Source: Candidatus Brocadiia bacterium (GTDB lineage: Bacteria > Planctomycetota > PUPC01). From it: DNA of 33,222 bases. Where the stretch lies: the NCBI GenBank assembly GCA_030605345.1, contig JAUWIN010000017.1, positions 1-33,222 on the forward strand, read 5' to 3'. Below are positions 14,392 through 22,851 of this stretch, one piece after another (position 1 is the first letter of the stretch; each line of letters begins with the position of its first letter). The notes under the pieces were generated by a model. That model ran no database searches. It was not told the origin of the DNA and saw only the letters and a list, made by a program, of their open reading frames with translations. The position numbers were made by a program, and so were the translations under genes.

Positions 14392-15423
14392 ATGAGCTCG
14401 AAAACGGTTGGCCTTATCCTCCTTGTGTCAGTGTTCGTCGGTCAGAGCCCGAAAGATGCCGCTGCCGCGTCGCAAGCGGGAGAGTCGGGGTTTGATTACA
14501 GCCGAGTGCTTTACACCGTGATGGTGGCGCCGGGCATGCGGTCACCCAGAAGCAATGCTGCCAAGAAATGCTTGACAGCCATTATGGACGGATACTGGAC
14601 CGCATACGGCAAGGGGTTCCGTCCGCTTTCGTTCGTGCGGCACGACGCGCCCCCAAAGGAACTCCTCGGCGAAGCGGTCAAGAAGAAAGCGGGGTTTGCT
14701 CTTGTGGTTGTCATCGGTGACTTCAGGTACGTCGAGCATGAACAGCATCGGTCCGATGATGATGACGAGTGGAACGACGACGATGACAAGGATGACAACA
14801 AGGATGACGAAGATAAAAACAAGGATGACGACGATGACGACGACGAGCGGACATTAGTAAAGGTCAGCTGGGCGGCCCAGCACCAAATGCGGATTAGAAC
14901 AATGGGCAAATGGCGGCCGCTGCTCAAGGGCTCGCAAAAAACCCGGGACTCCTTCGTTCTTGGGGCCGGAGGCCCACAGCTTCACTTAACAACAAGCAAC
15001 CCGACCAGGATCCCGTTCTTCGAGGCCGTGCTGCCCATGAAGTTGGTGAAAGTGACTAAGGCCGGCAAAGGATATAACATTAGAGCGAAGGTTACCAACA
15101 AACTCCCCTTCCCCGTGACGGATGTGTCCCCGGAGGTGGTCTTCAAAGGGCGAGACCGGAGCACTCGCGCTTGGTGCCTGAAATCTCTTACCTGCGACCT
15201 TGCTCGCGACGTGAGAATATTGCCTGGTGAAACGAAAATAATCAGCACGGCTTTGGACGCGACCGCCGCCCAGGTACTCGAAGGGCTCGGGACGCAGTGG
15301 CGTGCGATGAAAATAAGAGCGCGAGCGGCTAAGGGAGAGAACCCGAAGCCGAACAACGATGCGCAGGGCAACGAGGGCCAGGATTCTGACCCGTTCGGCC
15401 CGCGCAAATTGGGAGATTCGTAG
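14392..15423 (+). CDS. Secreted protein with aspartate-rich tract, function unknown
   Basis: This 343-residue protein is not one I recognise. It starts with a probable Sec signal peptide (SSKTVGLILLVSVFVG, then small residues to about residue 27). The ATG at 14392 is supported by AGGAGGG six bases upstream; the longer frame from 14365 would translate that SD. Residues 122-152 contain 20 Asp and 3 Glu among 31, broken by Lys, Asn and Trp. This tract is probably disordered and could bind calcium or other cations. The second half (about residues 210-310) looks like a beta-rich domain, with YNIRAKVTNKLPFPVTDVSP and VRILPGETKIISTALDAT resembling a DUF of immunoglobulin-like type. The C-terminus is charged and low in complexity. 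Export is likely; the role is unknown. Confidence 0.75.
   Translation: MSSKTVGLILLVSVFVGQSPKDAAAASQAGESGFDYSRVLYTVMVAPGMRSPRSNAAKKCLTAIMDGYWTAYGKGFRPLSFVRHDAPPKELLGEAVKKKAGFALVVVIGDFRYVEHEQHRSDDDDEWNDDDDKDDNKDDEDKNKDDDDDDDERTLVKVSWAAQHQMRIRTMGKWRPLLKGSQKTRDSFVLGAGGPQLHLTTSNPTRIPFFEAVLPMKLVKVTKAGKGYNIRAKVTNKLPFPVTDVSPEVVFKGRDRSTRAWCLKSLTCDLARDVRILPGETKIISTALDATAAQVLEGLGTQWRAMKIRARAAKGENPKPNNDAQGNEGQDSDPFGPRKLGDS
14755..14847 (+). repeat. GAT/GAC-rich low-complexity tract inside the secreted protein gene
   Basis: This 93-bp stretch is built mostly of GAT and GAC codons with AAG, AAC and GAA between them. It is in frame and could change length by slippage. Confidence 0.7.
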
Positions 15424-15813
15424 CCGTCTGCGCTCCAATCCCGCGATACACCAGCTCAGATGTAGCGCCGGTCTCTGGCTCCGCCTTTGGCGGATAGGGC
15501 GGGCATCCGACTGGACTGAGCTCGGCGTGGGCTCGCCGCCAGTCGGGGGCGAGACGGCCCCAGACCTGCCTCAGGCGTGCCGAACCGGCGTCCTTACAAA
15601 ACACGCCATTCACTCAACAAAACGGAGCTTCATCATACTCTAATGTTGCTCCAGCCCCCAAAGATTGCGTGGTCTTTGCGTGCGGAGCGGGTCAAACACG
15701 GTTGAAAGAAGCATCTTGGGCGGGCATAATAGCCAGAGGCTGGGTTTGAGCGTCGGCGCGTTCCGTCGCCCCGGTCAACTCAGATTTATTGTGTGAAAAG
15801 CAGGGGGTGTGAA
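15424..15813. other. Intergenic region of 390 bp
   Basis: No supportable gene is present; small frames on both strands match nothing. It holds a short hairpin CCGCC-TTT-GGCGG (15481-15493) without a T-tract, an inverted pair GACTGG/CCAGTC near 15510-15545, and the promoter at 15702-15730. Confidence 0.6.
15702..15730 (+). promoter_or_regulatory. Promoter of the TSUP permease gene
   Basis: TTGAAA (15702-15707) and CATAAT (15725-15730) are 17 bp apart, each with one mismatch to consensus. Confidence 0.65.
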
Positions 15814-16764
15814 GTGCCCGTCGAGGGCCCGCAGCCCGACCCTTCAGGCTTCAGCCCGAGCCTTCAGCCCGAGGGCCGAGGGTTGAGCACAACGCTTCAG
15901 CCCAAGGGCCTCGGCGGCGGACGACGATTATACATCGCCGTGGCGCTGATAGGCGCGCTGACCGCTTTTTTGCAGGGACTTCTCGGTATCGGCGGCGGGG
16001 TTATTATAGTTCCGGCGCTGGTGCTGGTTGCTGGTTTTTCGCAGAAGAGCGCTCAAGCCGCAAGTTTGTGGTATGTGATTCCGACATCGCTGCTGGGCGC
16101 GGTGCTTTATCGGCACAGCGAGGCGGGCAGCGCGGAGTTCCCTTTGCTGATTGCGATGGTGGTTCCCGCTTTTGTGGGGGTGCTGGTGGGCGCGCAGTTC
16201 GTCAAGAACATATCGCAGACGAAACTGAAGCAGATTTTCGGGATTTGTCTCATCGGTATCGCTCTGGTGATGATATGGCGGGCGGACCCGCCAGAGGCGG
16301 GGCGGATTATGGCGGTTGAACACGGCGGCGCCCTTCAGTACGTGGTGCTGGTCTCCACAGGTTTTGCCGCGGGCCTGTTCAGCGGCCTGCTGGGGATTGG
16401 GGGAGGAGTGCTTGTGGTTCCGGCGCTGGTGCTGCTGGCCGGTTTCAGCCAAAAGGCGGCCCAGGGGACGAGCCTGGCATACATCGTCCCGACTGCGACG
16501 TTCGGTGCGCTCCTCTACAGGTTTCACGTGAGGGTCACAATTGAAAAGGCAAAGGTGGCGCTGATGGTGGGGACGGGCCTGATTGGGATTACGGGAGGCT
16601 GTCTGGTGGTCATGGCTATCCCGGACCAGACTCTGCGGCTCACTTTCGCTGCGGCGCTGGTGATTCTTGCCGCGCTTATGGTCTTACAAGCCAGGAAGGA
16701 AACCACGGCCAAGGCCGGCCGCCAAAAACTCAGCCGCGAGCAAAAGATGCAACCAGCGCCGTGA
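15814..16764 (+). CDS. TSUP/TauE-SafE family permease
   Basis: This 316-residue inner-membrane protein is of the sulfite exporter TauE/SafE (TSUP) family, which moves sulfite, sulfonates or other organic anions. About eight hydrophobic segments are visible. The two halves are clear repeats: GLLGIGGGVIIVPALVLVAG with FSQKSAQAASL in the first, and GLLGIGGGVLVVPALVLLAG with FSQKAAQGTSL in the second. GTG 15814 is preferred over the in-frame GTG at 15793 because AGGGGG lies seven bases upstream. The first 30 residues before the first helix are Pro/Gly-rich and come from a degenerate 13-bp DNA repeat, so they are probably not functional. It has its own promoter. The substrate is unknown. Confidence 0.9.
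   Translation: MPVEGPQPDPSGFSPSLQPEGRGLSTTLQPKGLGGGRRLYIAVALIGALTAFLQGLLGIGGGVIIVPALVLVAGFSQKSAQAASLWYVIPTSLLGAVLYRHSEAGSAEFPLLIAMVVPAFVGVLVGAQFVKNISQTKLKQIFGICLIGIALVMIWRADPPEAGRIMAVEHGGALQYVVLVSTGFAAGLFSGLLGIGGGVLVVPALVLLAGFSQKAAQGTSLAYIVPTATFGALLYRFHVRVTIEKAKVALMVGTGLIGITGGCLVVMAIPDQTLRLTFAAALVILAALMVLQARKETTAKAGRQKLSREQKMQPAP
15849..15875 (+). repeat. Short tandem repeat in the permease 5' coding region
   Basis: CTTCAGCCCGAG occurs twice in a row with a 13-bp period, preceded by CTTCAGG and followed at about 15893 by a degenerate CTTCAGCCCAAG. It encodes the low-complexity N-terminal tail before the first membrane helix. Confidence 0.55.
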
Positions 16765-16820
16765 ACATCCGACGACCGGTCGGCGGCGTGCCTGCTTGCT
16801 ATTTTTGCGGCGGTTTTTGC

Positions 16821-16848
16821 TTGACGAGAGGCCGGCGAGGACTATAAT
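16821..16848 (+). promoter_or_regulatory. Main promoter of the S10 ribosomal protein superoperon
   Basis: TTGACG (16821-16826) and a perfect TATAAT (16843-16848) are 16 bp apart. No other near-consensus promoter was found until 31564, so this one may drive some 14 kb of genes. Confidence 0.88.
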
Positions 16849-16902
16849 ACCCGTTTTGTCCGTTGCGGGTGGAGCGTTTACCGCGCCTGTTCGTGTAGAA
16901 CC

Positions 16903-16939
16903 GGGTCAGCCGAAGGTAACCTGACCCACAGCCTGTGGG
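16903..16939 (+). promoter_or_regulatory. Overlapping hairpins in the S10 leader
   Basis: GGGTCAG (16903-16909) pairs perfectly with CTGACCC (16921-16927), and CCCACA (16925-16930) pairs with TGTGGG (16934-16939). The two stems share the CCC at 16925-16927, so they compete. The second lies 11 nt before the rpsJ SD (GGAGAAG, 16951-16957). This layout suits attenuation or autogenous control by a ribosomal protein (L4 in E. coli), but it is not the E. coli structure. Confidence 0.5.
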
Positions 16940-16962
16940 CGCTGCCCGCTGGAGAAGTGTGT

Positions 16963-17274
16963 ATGGCGGAGTCGCAGAAAATCAGAATCCGCATGGAAGC
17001 ATACGACCACGAGGTGCTCGACCATTCAGCCGAGCAAATCGTGAACGCGGTGCTGCGCACCGGCGCCAAGATATCCGGGCCAGTGCCGCTGCCGACACGT
17101 ATCGAGCGCTACACCGTGCTGCGCTCGCCGCACGTCAACAAAAAGTCACGCGAGCAGTTCGAAATACGCACTCACAAGCGCATAATCGACATCGCAGACC
17201 CGACGCCGCAGACGACCGACGCTCTCCAGCGGCTGAGTGTCCCCGCCGGCGTCGGGATAAAGGTGAAGGCATAG
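16963..17274 (+). CDS. rpsJ: 30S ribosomal protein S10
   Basis: S10 is a 30S head protein and, as NusE, a partner of NusB in rRNA antitermination at boxA. The 103 residues are of normal length, with [46 protein letters not shown] (here split as [20 protein letters not shown] and SREQFEIR) and [14 protein letters not shown] all typical. The ATG was chosen for its spacing from GGAGAAG; a GTG six bases earlier is less likely. It is the first gene of the superoperon and is followed after only 2 nt by rplD, where rplC normally stands. Confidence 0.97.
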   Translation: MAESQKIRIRMEAYDHEVLDHSAEQIVNAVLRTGAKISGPVPLPTRIERYTVLRSPHVNKKSREQFEIRTHKRIIDIADPTPQTTDALQRLSVPAGVGIKVKA

Positions 17275-17276
17275 GT

Positions 17277-17924
17277 ATGTTGGAGCTGGACGTGTACAAC
17301 CTGGACGGCGAAAAAGCCGACTCGGTCAAGATCGACGAGGCCATCTTCGGTCAGACCACGAACCGCCCGGTTCTTCGGCAGGCCCTGCTGATGTACGGAG
17401 CCAGCCGCCGGTCGGGCACCGCCTGTGCTAAAAACAGGGCCGACGTGCGCGGCACCCGCAAGAAGCCGTTCCGCCAGAAAGGGACCGGCCGGGCCAGACA
17501 GGGCTCCTGGCTGTCCCCACACCACGTGGGCGGCGGAGTTGCTCACGGGCCTGTACCTCGGGACTACGCCTACTCCATACCCAAGAAAGCCCGGCTCGCC
17601 GCGCTCAAGAGCGCCTACCTCGAGAGGTTCCGAACCGCCACATACGTGGTGGACGAGATAAACATGGAAAGCCCCAAGACCAAGCAGATTGTCCGGCTGC
17701 TGAAAAATCTCAACATCCGGGGCACCTGCCTCATCGCCACTCTCGCCACCAGCGAACCGGTAGCCAAGTCGGTCAGGAACGTGCCCGGCGTCAGCGTCAA
17801 ACGCATTCAGGATGTGAACGCGTACGACCTGCTGCTGCCGAGGGACTTCTTGGTCACCCGGCGGGCGCTGGAGAGCGTCCTCCGGAGGTTCGCCGACATC
17901 CAGGCTGAAGGCGGTGTGAAATAA
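17277..17924 (+). CDS. rplD: 50S ribosomal protein L4
   Basis: L4 binds 23S rRNA and lines the exit tunnel, and in some bacteria represses its own operon. The 215 residues include the long tunnel loop ([20 protein letters not shown], then [11 protein letters not shown]) and the conserved end ([19 protein letters not shown]). The SD lies inside the end of rpsJ (AAGGTGAAGG), so the two genes are tightly coupled. The stop overlaps the rplW start by one base (TAATG). The unusual point is its direct abutment to rpsJ with no rplC. Confidence 0.96.
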   Translation: MLELDVYNLDGEKADSVKIDEAIFGQTTNRPVLRQALLMYGASRRSGTACAKNRADVRGTRKKPFRQKGTGRARQGSWLSPHHVGGGVAHGPVPRDYAYSIPKKARLAALKSAYLERFRTATYVVDEINMESPKTKQIVRLLKNLNIRGTCLIATLATSEPVAKSVRNVPGVSVKRIQDVNAYDLLLPRDFLVTRRALESVLRRFADIQAEGGVK

Positions 17925-18229
17925 TGGACGACCCGCGAAAAGTCATACTGAGACCGGTCGTCACTGAGAAGAGCACCGAGCTGATAGAGCGCCTAAACAA
18001 GAAAGGCGAGCCGCAAAATTCCTATGCTTTCAAGGTGAGCCGGCAGGCCACCAAGCCCGAAATACGGCAGGCGGTCGAGGCCATCTTCAACGTCAAGGTC
18101 ACATCCGTCAATACCCTCTGGCGCCCCAGCAAACCGCGGCGCACCACACGCGGCGGCTCGACGCATGTACCGAGGTGGAAAAGCGCGATCGTCACTCTGA
18201 CACAGGGACACAAGATAGAACTACGCTGA
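17924..18229 (+). CDS. rplW: 50S ribosomal protein L23
   Basis: L23 sits at the tunnel exit and is the docking point for trigger factor and SRP. The 101 residues start with [14 protein letters not shown] and contain [32 protein letters not shown] and the basic loop before [12 protein letters not shown], all family landmarks. It overlaps rplD by one base and ends 2 nt before rplB. Confidence 0.96.
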   Translation: MDDPRKVILRPVVTEKSTELIERLNKKGEPQNSYAFKVSRQATKPEIRQAVEAIFNVKVTSVNTLWRPSKPRRTTRGGSTHVPRWKSAIVTLTQGHKIELR

Positions 18230-18231
18230 CC

Positions 18232-19074
18232 ATGGGCACTAAAAAACGCAAACCAACCACGCCGGGGCAGCGGCAAATGACGTATTCTGACTTTGCCCAG
18301 CTCACAAAAGCGACGCCCGAGAAATCGCTGCTGGCGCCCCTGAAGAGAACCGGCGGTCGCAACTCCTCCGGCCGGATGACCACCAGACACCAGGGCGGCG
18401 GGCACAAGCGCAGATATCGCCTCATCGACTTCAAGCGCGACAAACCGGGCGTGCCAGCAAAGGTGGCGGCCATCGAATACGATCCCAACCGCGGCGTTCG
18501 TATCGCGCTGCTGCACTACGCCGACGGCGAGAAAAGATACATCCTCGCCCCACGAAATCTCCAGATCGGCCAAGAGGTGCTCTCCGGCGAGGACGCCGAG
18601 CCCAAGCCGGGCAATGCGCTCACGCTGGCGAATGTGCCGCCCGGCGTCCCCATACACAACATCGAGCTCACGCCCGGAGGCGGCGGGAAGCTAGCCCGCG
18701 GCGCCGGCATCTCAGCCGTCGTCTCCGCCAAGGAAGGCAAGCACGCGCTGGTCACTCTGCCGTCCGGCGAGATTCGGAAGGTCAACCTGAAATGCCTTTG
18801 CACCGTGGGTCAGCTCGGCAACGTCGAGCACTCCTCAATCCAGCTGGGCAAGGCCGGGCGCAGCCGATGGAAAGGCCGGAGGCCATCAGTGAGAGGCATG
18901 GCAATGAACCCCGTTTCACACCCGATGGGCGGGGGCGAAGGCCGCTCCGGCGGCGGGCGGGCGCCAGTGTCCCCCTGGGGCAAGCTGGCCAAGGGTGGAA
19001 AGACCAGAAACAGAAGCGCGGTATCGAACAAGTTCATCGTGCGCCGCCGCCAGAAAACCAAGAAAACCGGGTAA
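18232..19074 (+). CDS. rplB: 50S ribosomal protein L2
   Basis: L2 is the core 23S-binding protein needed for subunit joining and peptidyl transfer. The 280 residues contain [36 protein letters not shown] and, near the C-terminus, [19 protein letters not shown], which includes the conserved histidine of the peptidyl-transferase region. The ATG at 18232 gives the usual length; a longer frame runs back into rplW. No clear SD, but it starts 2 nt after the rplW stop. Confidence 0.97.
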   Translation: MGTKKRKPTTPGQRQMTYSDFAQLTKATPEKSLLAPLKRTGGRNSSGRMTTRHQGGGHKRRYRLIDFKRDKPGVPAKVAAIEYDPNRGVRIALLHYADGEKRYILAPRNLQIGQEVLSGEDAEPKPGNALTLANVPPGVPIHNIELTPGGGGKLARGAGISAVVSAKEGKHALVTLPSGEIRKVNLKCLCTVGQLGNVEHSSIQLGKAGRSRWKGRRPSVRGMAMNPVSHPMGGGEGRSGGGRAPVSPWGKLAKGGKTRNRSAVSNKFIVRRRQKTKKTG

Positions 19075-19095
19075 GATTTTGGATGAGGGGTTGAA

Positions 19096-19395
19096 ATGTC
19101 GCGATCGGTGAAAAAAGGGCCATTCGTGGCCGAGAAACTGCTCAAGAAGGGCGAAAAGGCCGGGCAGTCGGCCAGCGCCGAGCCGATAAAAACCTGGTCC
19201 AGGGCCTCAGTCATCATACCCGAATTCGTCGGGTTCATCTTCATGGTCCATGACGGCCGTTCGTTTGCGAGGGTCCACGTCACGGAAAACATGGTGGGGC
19301 ACCGGTTCGGCGAATTCGCGCCCACCCGGACGTTCAGAAAGCACTCGGCCAAGAAAGCAGAAGAACCGGAACGTGAACGCGTCCGCCAAACATAA
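19096..19395 (+). CDS. rpsS: 30S ribosomal protein S19
   Basis: S19 is a 30S head protein near the A site. The 99 residues start with [15 protein letters not shown] and include [34 protein letters not shown] and GEFAPTRTF, as expected. The SD AGGGG lies before the ATG. The charged C-terminal tail overlaps the start of rplV by 23 nt. Confidence 0.96.
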   Translation: MSRSVKKGPFVAEKLLKKGEKAGQSASAEPIKTWSRASVIIPEFVGFIFMVHDGRSFARVHVTENMVGHRFGEFAPTRTFRKHSAKKAEEPERERVRQT

Positions 19396-19714
19396 GTTCG
19401 CAAGGGTTTCGCCCACAAAGGTCCGGCCGGTGGCCAGGCTGATTGCCCGGATGCCGCTTCCGGCGGCGCTGGACACGCTCCGGGTCAACAACCGCAGGGC
19501 GGCCAAGTTCCTGGAGAAGGTGGTCAAGTCGGCCTGGGCCAACGCCATAGAATCAGGCGGCCGACTGAACGAGGAGGAGTTCTTCGTCAAGTCTGCCAGC
19601 GTAGACTCCGGACCGACCATCAAGCGCTGGAGGCCGGGCGACCGCGGCCGGATGCGACCGATACGCAAACGGAGCTGCCACATTACGGTCGTCCTATCGG
19701 ACCAAGGAGACTGA
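19373..19714 (+). CDS. rplV: 50S ribosomal protein L22
   Basis: L22 binds all 23S domains and lines the exit tunnel, where its loop is a macrolide-resistance site. The GTG at 19373 gives 113 residues starting [20 protein letters not shown], the normal N-terminus; the frame is open further back but without homology. [19 protein letters not shown] and the tunnel-loop segment [16 protein letters not shown] are typical. It overlaps the end of rpsS by 23 nt. Confidence 0.93.
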   Translation: MNASAKHKFARVSPTKVRPVARLIARMPLPAALDTLRVNNRRAAKFLEKVVKSAWANAIESGGRLNEEEFFVKSASVDSGPTIKRWRPGDRGRMRPIRKRSCHITVVLSDQGD

Positions 19715-19715
19715 A

Positions 19716-20390
19716 ATGGGTCAAAAAATAAACCCCATCTCTTTCCGGCTGGGCATCAATCAAACCTGGCGCAGCCGCTGGTATGCCGACAAGAGAAATT
19801 TCGGCGACCGGCTGGTGGCTGACCAGAAGATACGCAACTACATCCACAAGAACTACAATTTCGCCGGCATCCCCCGCATCGACATCGAGCGGACAAGCGG
19901 CGAAGCCAGGGTCACCCTCCACTGCGCCAGGCCTGGTGTGGTCATCGGGCGAAAGGGCCAGGAGGTGGACCGACTCCGCTCCGAACTGGAAGAACTGGCC
20001 GGGGGCTCAATCCACATCGACATCAAGGAAGTGCCGAGACCGGAGCTGAACGCGACGCTGGTTAGCCAGGCAATGTCCGAACAACTCCAGAAGCGGGCCT
20101 CGTTCCGGCGGGCCATCAAAAAAGCAGCAGATACCACCATGCAGATGGGAGCAATGGGGATAAAAATAGAACTGTCGGGCAGGCTCGGCGGCGCTGAAAT
20201 GCGACGGTCTGAGCGGGTTGTACTGGGCATGATCCCGCTGCACACCCTCGACGCCGACATCGACTACGGCTTTACCACCTGCGTTACCAAGTCCGGCACC
20301 ATTGGCGTCAAGGTATGGATATACAATGGCCCCAAGCCGCACCGGTCGAAGAAAAACAAAGAAGTGGACGCGGCAGGAGGAACTGACTGA
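19716..20390 (+). CDS. rpsC: 30S ribosomal protein S3
   Basis: S3 stands at the mRNA entry channel. The 224 residues start GQKINPISFRLGINQTWRS, carry the KH RNA-binding loop RPGVVIGRKGQEV and end with the C-terminal domain (GIKIELSGRLGGAEMRRSE, then KVWIYNGP). The gene starts 1 nt after rplV, with an AAGGAG SD. Its stop overlaps the rplP ATG. Confidence 0.97.
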   Translation: MGQKINPISFRLGINQTWRSRWYADKRNFGDRLVADQKIRNYIHKNYNFAGIPRIDIERTSGEARVTLHCARPGVVIGRKGQEVDRLRSELEELAGGSIHIDIKEVPRPELNATLVSQAMSEQLQKRASFRRAIKKAADTTMQMGAMGIKIELSGRLGGAEMRRSERVVLGMIPLHTLDADIDYGFTTCVTKSGTIGVKVWIYNGPKPHRSKKNKEVDAAGGTD

Positions 20391-20809
20391 TGCCCCTGAT
20401 GCCCAAAAGGGTCAAGAACCGCAAGGTCCAGCGCGGCCGCATCAAGGGTCTGGCGACACGCGGCAACTACGTCAGTTTCGGCGACTACGGCCTGCAGAGC
20501 TTGCGGCCGGGCTGGATCACCGCCCGCCAGATCGAGGCTGGCCGAGTCGCGATCACCCACTTCCTCGCCGGCGAAGGGCGGATGTGGACTCGCGTCTTCC
20601 CTCACAAGTCCATCACAGCGCGCCCGGCAGAAACCCGAATGGGCACCGGCAAGGGAGAGCCCGAATTCTGGGTGGCGGAGGTCAAGCCCGGCACCATCAT
20701 CTTCGAGGTAGGTGGCGTCCCGGAAGCCCTGGCCGTCCAAGCGCTCAACCGCGCGGCGCACAAATTTCCCCTGAGAATGAAACTGGCGCACAGGGGGCAC
20801 GCCTGGTAA
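20390..20809 (+). CDS. rplP: 50S ribosomal protein L16
   Basis: L16 positions tRNAs in the A site of the 50S subunit. The 139 residues contain MPKRVKNRKVQRGR, FGDYGLQSLRPGWITARQIE, RMWTRVFPHKSITARP, TRMGTGKGEPEFWVAEVKPG and FEVGGVPEAL, all typical. It overlaps both neighbours by one base. Confidence 0.97.
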   Translation: MPLMPKRVKNRKVQRGRIKGLATRGNYVSFGDYGLQSLRPGWITARQIEAGRVAITHFLAGEGRMWTRVFPHKSITARPAETRMGTGKGEPEFWVAEVKPGTIIFEVGGVPEALAVQALNRAAHKFPLRMKLAHRGHAW

Positions 20810-21063
20810 TGAAACCCGCTGAGATAAGAGCACTGTCCGATACCGAACTGCTCAACGAGTTGGAGAACGCCGTGCAGAAGCTATTCAACTTACGCCTCCA
20901 GAGAACCACCCAGAACCTTGAAAGCACCGCCGAGCTTGGGAACACACGAAGAGACATTGGGCGCATGCGGACCATATTAGCCGAACGTCAGCGATCACCC
21001 GCGGGCAAATCCTCCCCCGTAACCGGCGCACCGGCCGAAGAAAAAGAAACTGCCGAACAATGA
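20809..21063 (+). CDS. rpmC: 50S ribosomal protein L29
   Basis: L29 packs beside L23 at the tunnel exit. The ATG at 20809 gives 84 residues. KPAEIRALSDTELLNELENA and LFNLRLQRTTQNLESTAEL match the family's two helices. The last 15-20 residues are a Pro/Ser/Glu-rich tail not present in most L29 proteins. It overlaps rplP by 1 nt and rpsQ by 4 nt (ATGA). Confidence 0.94.
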   Translation: MKPAEIRALSDTELLNELENAVQKLFNLRLQRTTQNLESTAELGNTRRDIGRMRTILAERQRSPAGKSSPVTGAPAEEKETAEQ

Positions 21064-21326
21064 ACAAAAAGCGAAAACCCGCAAAAACCCTAGTTGGCAC
21101 GGTCACCAGCGGCGCCATGGACAAGACCATCGCGGTCCAGTCAGTCACCACCAAGCAACACAGGCTTTACCGCAAATACATCCGGAGCACGCAGACATAC
21201 AAGGCGCACGACGAAAGCAACGAGGCCCGCGTCGGGGCACGCGTCAAGATCGCGGCCACAAGGCCGCTTAGCAAGACCAAGCGATGGCGGCTGGTGGAGA
21301 TCCTGGAACAAGGCCCCGAAGGATAG
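21060..21326 (+). CDS. rpsQ: 30S ribosomal protein S17
   Basis: S17 is a primary 16S rRNA-binding protein. The 88 residues include KTLVGTVTSGAMDKTIAVQS, KYIRSTQTYKAHDESNEARV and the closing KTKRWRLVEILE, as expected for this OB-fold protein. Start and rpmC stop share ATGA. Confidence 0.96.
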   Translation: MNKKRKPAKTLVGTVTSGAMDKTIAVQSVTTKQHRLYRKYIRSTQTYKAHDESNEARVGARVKIAATRPLSKTKRWRLVEILEQGPEG

Positions 21327-21329
21327 AGG

Positions 21330-21698
21330 ATGATTCAAGCCGAAACCAGACTGGACGTCGCAGACAACAGCGGAGCCAGGCAGGTAGCCTGTATCAAGGT
21401 CCTCGGCGGCACCCGCCGCCGATACGCCAACATCGGCGACATCATCGTCCTCAGCGTCAAGAAAGCCGTCTCGAACTCCGCCATCAAGCAGGGCGAGATG
21501 GCCCGCGGCGTGGTAGTCAGAACTAAAAAGGGCCTGAGGCGACCGGACGGCTCACACGTCAGGTTCGACAGCAATGCCGTCGTCCTTATCGGCGAAGACC
21601 GGAGCCCCCGCGGGACCAGAATCTTCGGGGCGGTCCCGCGCGAGCTCAGAGCCAAAAACTTCATGAAGATAATCTCCCTGGCCACCGAAGTGGTGTGA
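21330..21698 (+). CDS. rplN: 50S ribosomal protein L14
   Basis: L14 forms part of an intersubunit bridge. The 122 residues are the canonical length, starting [20 protein letters not shown] and including [25 protein letters not shown] and [13 protein letters not shown]. It begins 3 nt after rpsQ. Confidence 0.98.
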   Translation: MIQAETRLDVADNSGARQVACIKVLGGTRRRYANIGDIIVLSVKKAVSNSAIKQGEMARGVVVRTKKGLRRPDGSHVRFDSNAVVLIGEDRSPRGTRIFGAVPRELRAKNFMKIISLATEVV

Positions 21699-21707
21699 GG
21701 CCGAGCG

Positions 21708-22049
21708 ATGCACATTCGCAAAAATGATACTGTGGTTCTACTCAAAGACTTCAGCGGCCCGTCCCCGTCGAGAAAAGGCGCCACCACCAGGGTGCTGAGG
21801 GTGTTCCCCAAGAAAGGCACGCTTATCGCCGAGGGCGTCAACGTCAAACACAAGCACATCAGGGCCAACACAAACCGCGACTACCCCCGCGGCGGCATCA
21901 TCAAAAAGGAAGCACCCATCAACATCTCCAATGTAGCGCTCTACTGCGCCGCTTGCGCCGCAAAAACCAAAGCCGCAGAAAAGACCGTAGAGGGCCGCAA
22001 AACCCGAATCTGCAGAAAATGCGGAGAGCCCATACAAACGACCGCCTGA
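21708..22049 (+). CDS. rplX: 50S ribosomal protein L24
   Basis: L24 starts 50S assembly. The 113 residues show the KOW-type start (IRKNDTVVLLKDFSG), GTLIAEGVNVKHKHIRA and GGIIKKEAPINISNVALY. The C-terminal part has two CxxC pairs (YCAAC and ICRKC) that could hold a zinc ion, a form seen in several bacterial lineages. SD GAG precedes the ATG. Confidence 0.95.
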   Translation: MHIRKNDTVVLLKDFSGPSPSRKGATTRVLRVFPKKGTLIAEGVNVKHKHIRANTNRDYPRGGIIKKEAPINISNVALYCAACAAKTKAAEKTVEGRKTRICRKCGEPIQTTA

Positions 22050-22066
22050 AGAAGGACAACGCAACC

Positions 22067-22615
22067 GTGAGCAGCGTACCCGGCCTGCTGGAAAAATACA
22101 GAAACGAGGTGGCCCCGGCCATGACCGAACGGTTCGGATACAAAAACCGTCTGGCCGTGCCGGCTCTCGACAAGGTAGTGCTCAACGCGGGCGTGGGACA
22201 GGGCGACAACAAGGAACGTCTGCCGCAGGCGCTCGATGACCTGGCCATCATCAGCGGCCAGAAGGCCGTGGCGACCAAAGCGAGGAAATCGGTCGCAGGG
22301 TTCAAAGTAAGAGCTGGCACCCCCGTCGGCGCCACGGTCACGCTCAGAGGACGCAGAATGTATGAATTTGTCGAACGCCTCATCGGCGTCGCCATCCCCA
22401 GGATCAGAGACTTTCGCGGCCTGTCCCCCAAAGCCTTTGACGGCCACGGCAACATGTCGTTTGGCGTCAGCGAGCAGGGCGTGTTCCCCGAGATTGACCC
22501 CGACAAGGTCAAGGTCAGCCAGGGGCTGCTCATTACCATCGCCACAACCGCCGAGACCGACGACGAGGGCCGAGAGCTCCTTCGCCAGCTCGGCATGCCC
22601 TTCGCAACACCATAA
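22067..22615 (+). CDS. rplE: 50S ribosomal protein L5
   Basis: L5 binds 5S rRNA in the central protuberance. The GTG at 22067 gives 182 residues, the usual length; GAAGAAGGA is the probable SD. Landmarks are [48 protein letters not shown] and [17 protein letters not shown]. The reading frame is open back to 21953 inside rplX, without homology. Confidence 0.96.
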   Translation: MSSVPGLLEKYRNEVAPAMTERFGYKNRLAVPALDKVVLNAGVGQGDNKERLPQALDDLAIISGQKAVATKARKSVAGFKVRAGTPVGATVTLRGRRMYEFVERLIGVAIPRIRDFRGLSPKAFDGHGNMSFGVSEQGVFPEIDPDKVKVSQGLLITIATTAETDDEGRELLRQLGMPFATP

Positions 22616-22623
22616 AGGAAACC

Positions 22624-22809
22624 ATGGCACGTAAAAGCTGGATCAACAGATGCAACAAGCCGCAGAAGCACAAGGTGCGAAAGTACAACCGCTGTAAGCT
22701 CTGCGGGCGGAGAAGAAGCTACATGCGAAAGTTCAAACTGTGCAGGATCTGCTTCCGCAACCTAGCTTCCACAGGGATGATTCCAGGTGTCAGGAAGGCA
22801 AGCTGGTAA
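22624..22809 (+). CDS. rpsN: 30S ribosomal protein S14, zinc type
   Basis: This is the short 61-residue, zinc-binding S14 with cysteines at 24, 27, 40 and 43 (NRCKLCGR and KLCRICF). It starts ARKSWINR and ends GVRKASW, typical. The SD AAGGA lies before the ATG. Confidence 0.97.
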   Translation: MARKSWINRCNKPQKHKVRKYNRCKLCGRRRSYMRKFKLCRICFRNLASTGMIPGVRKASW

Positions 22810-22851
22810 TCCGCCTCGGGTTGGCTTGAAGCTCACAGGAGTTGCCGACAA

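Noticed and set aside
15329-15643. Two 94-codon frames on opposite strands after the secreted protein gene
   Set aside because: There is no SD, no family, and both overlap the end of a supported gene.
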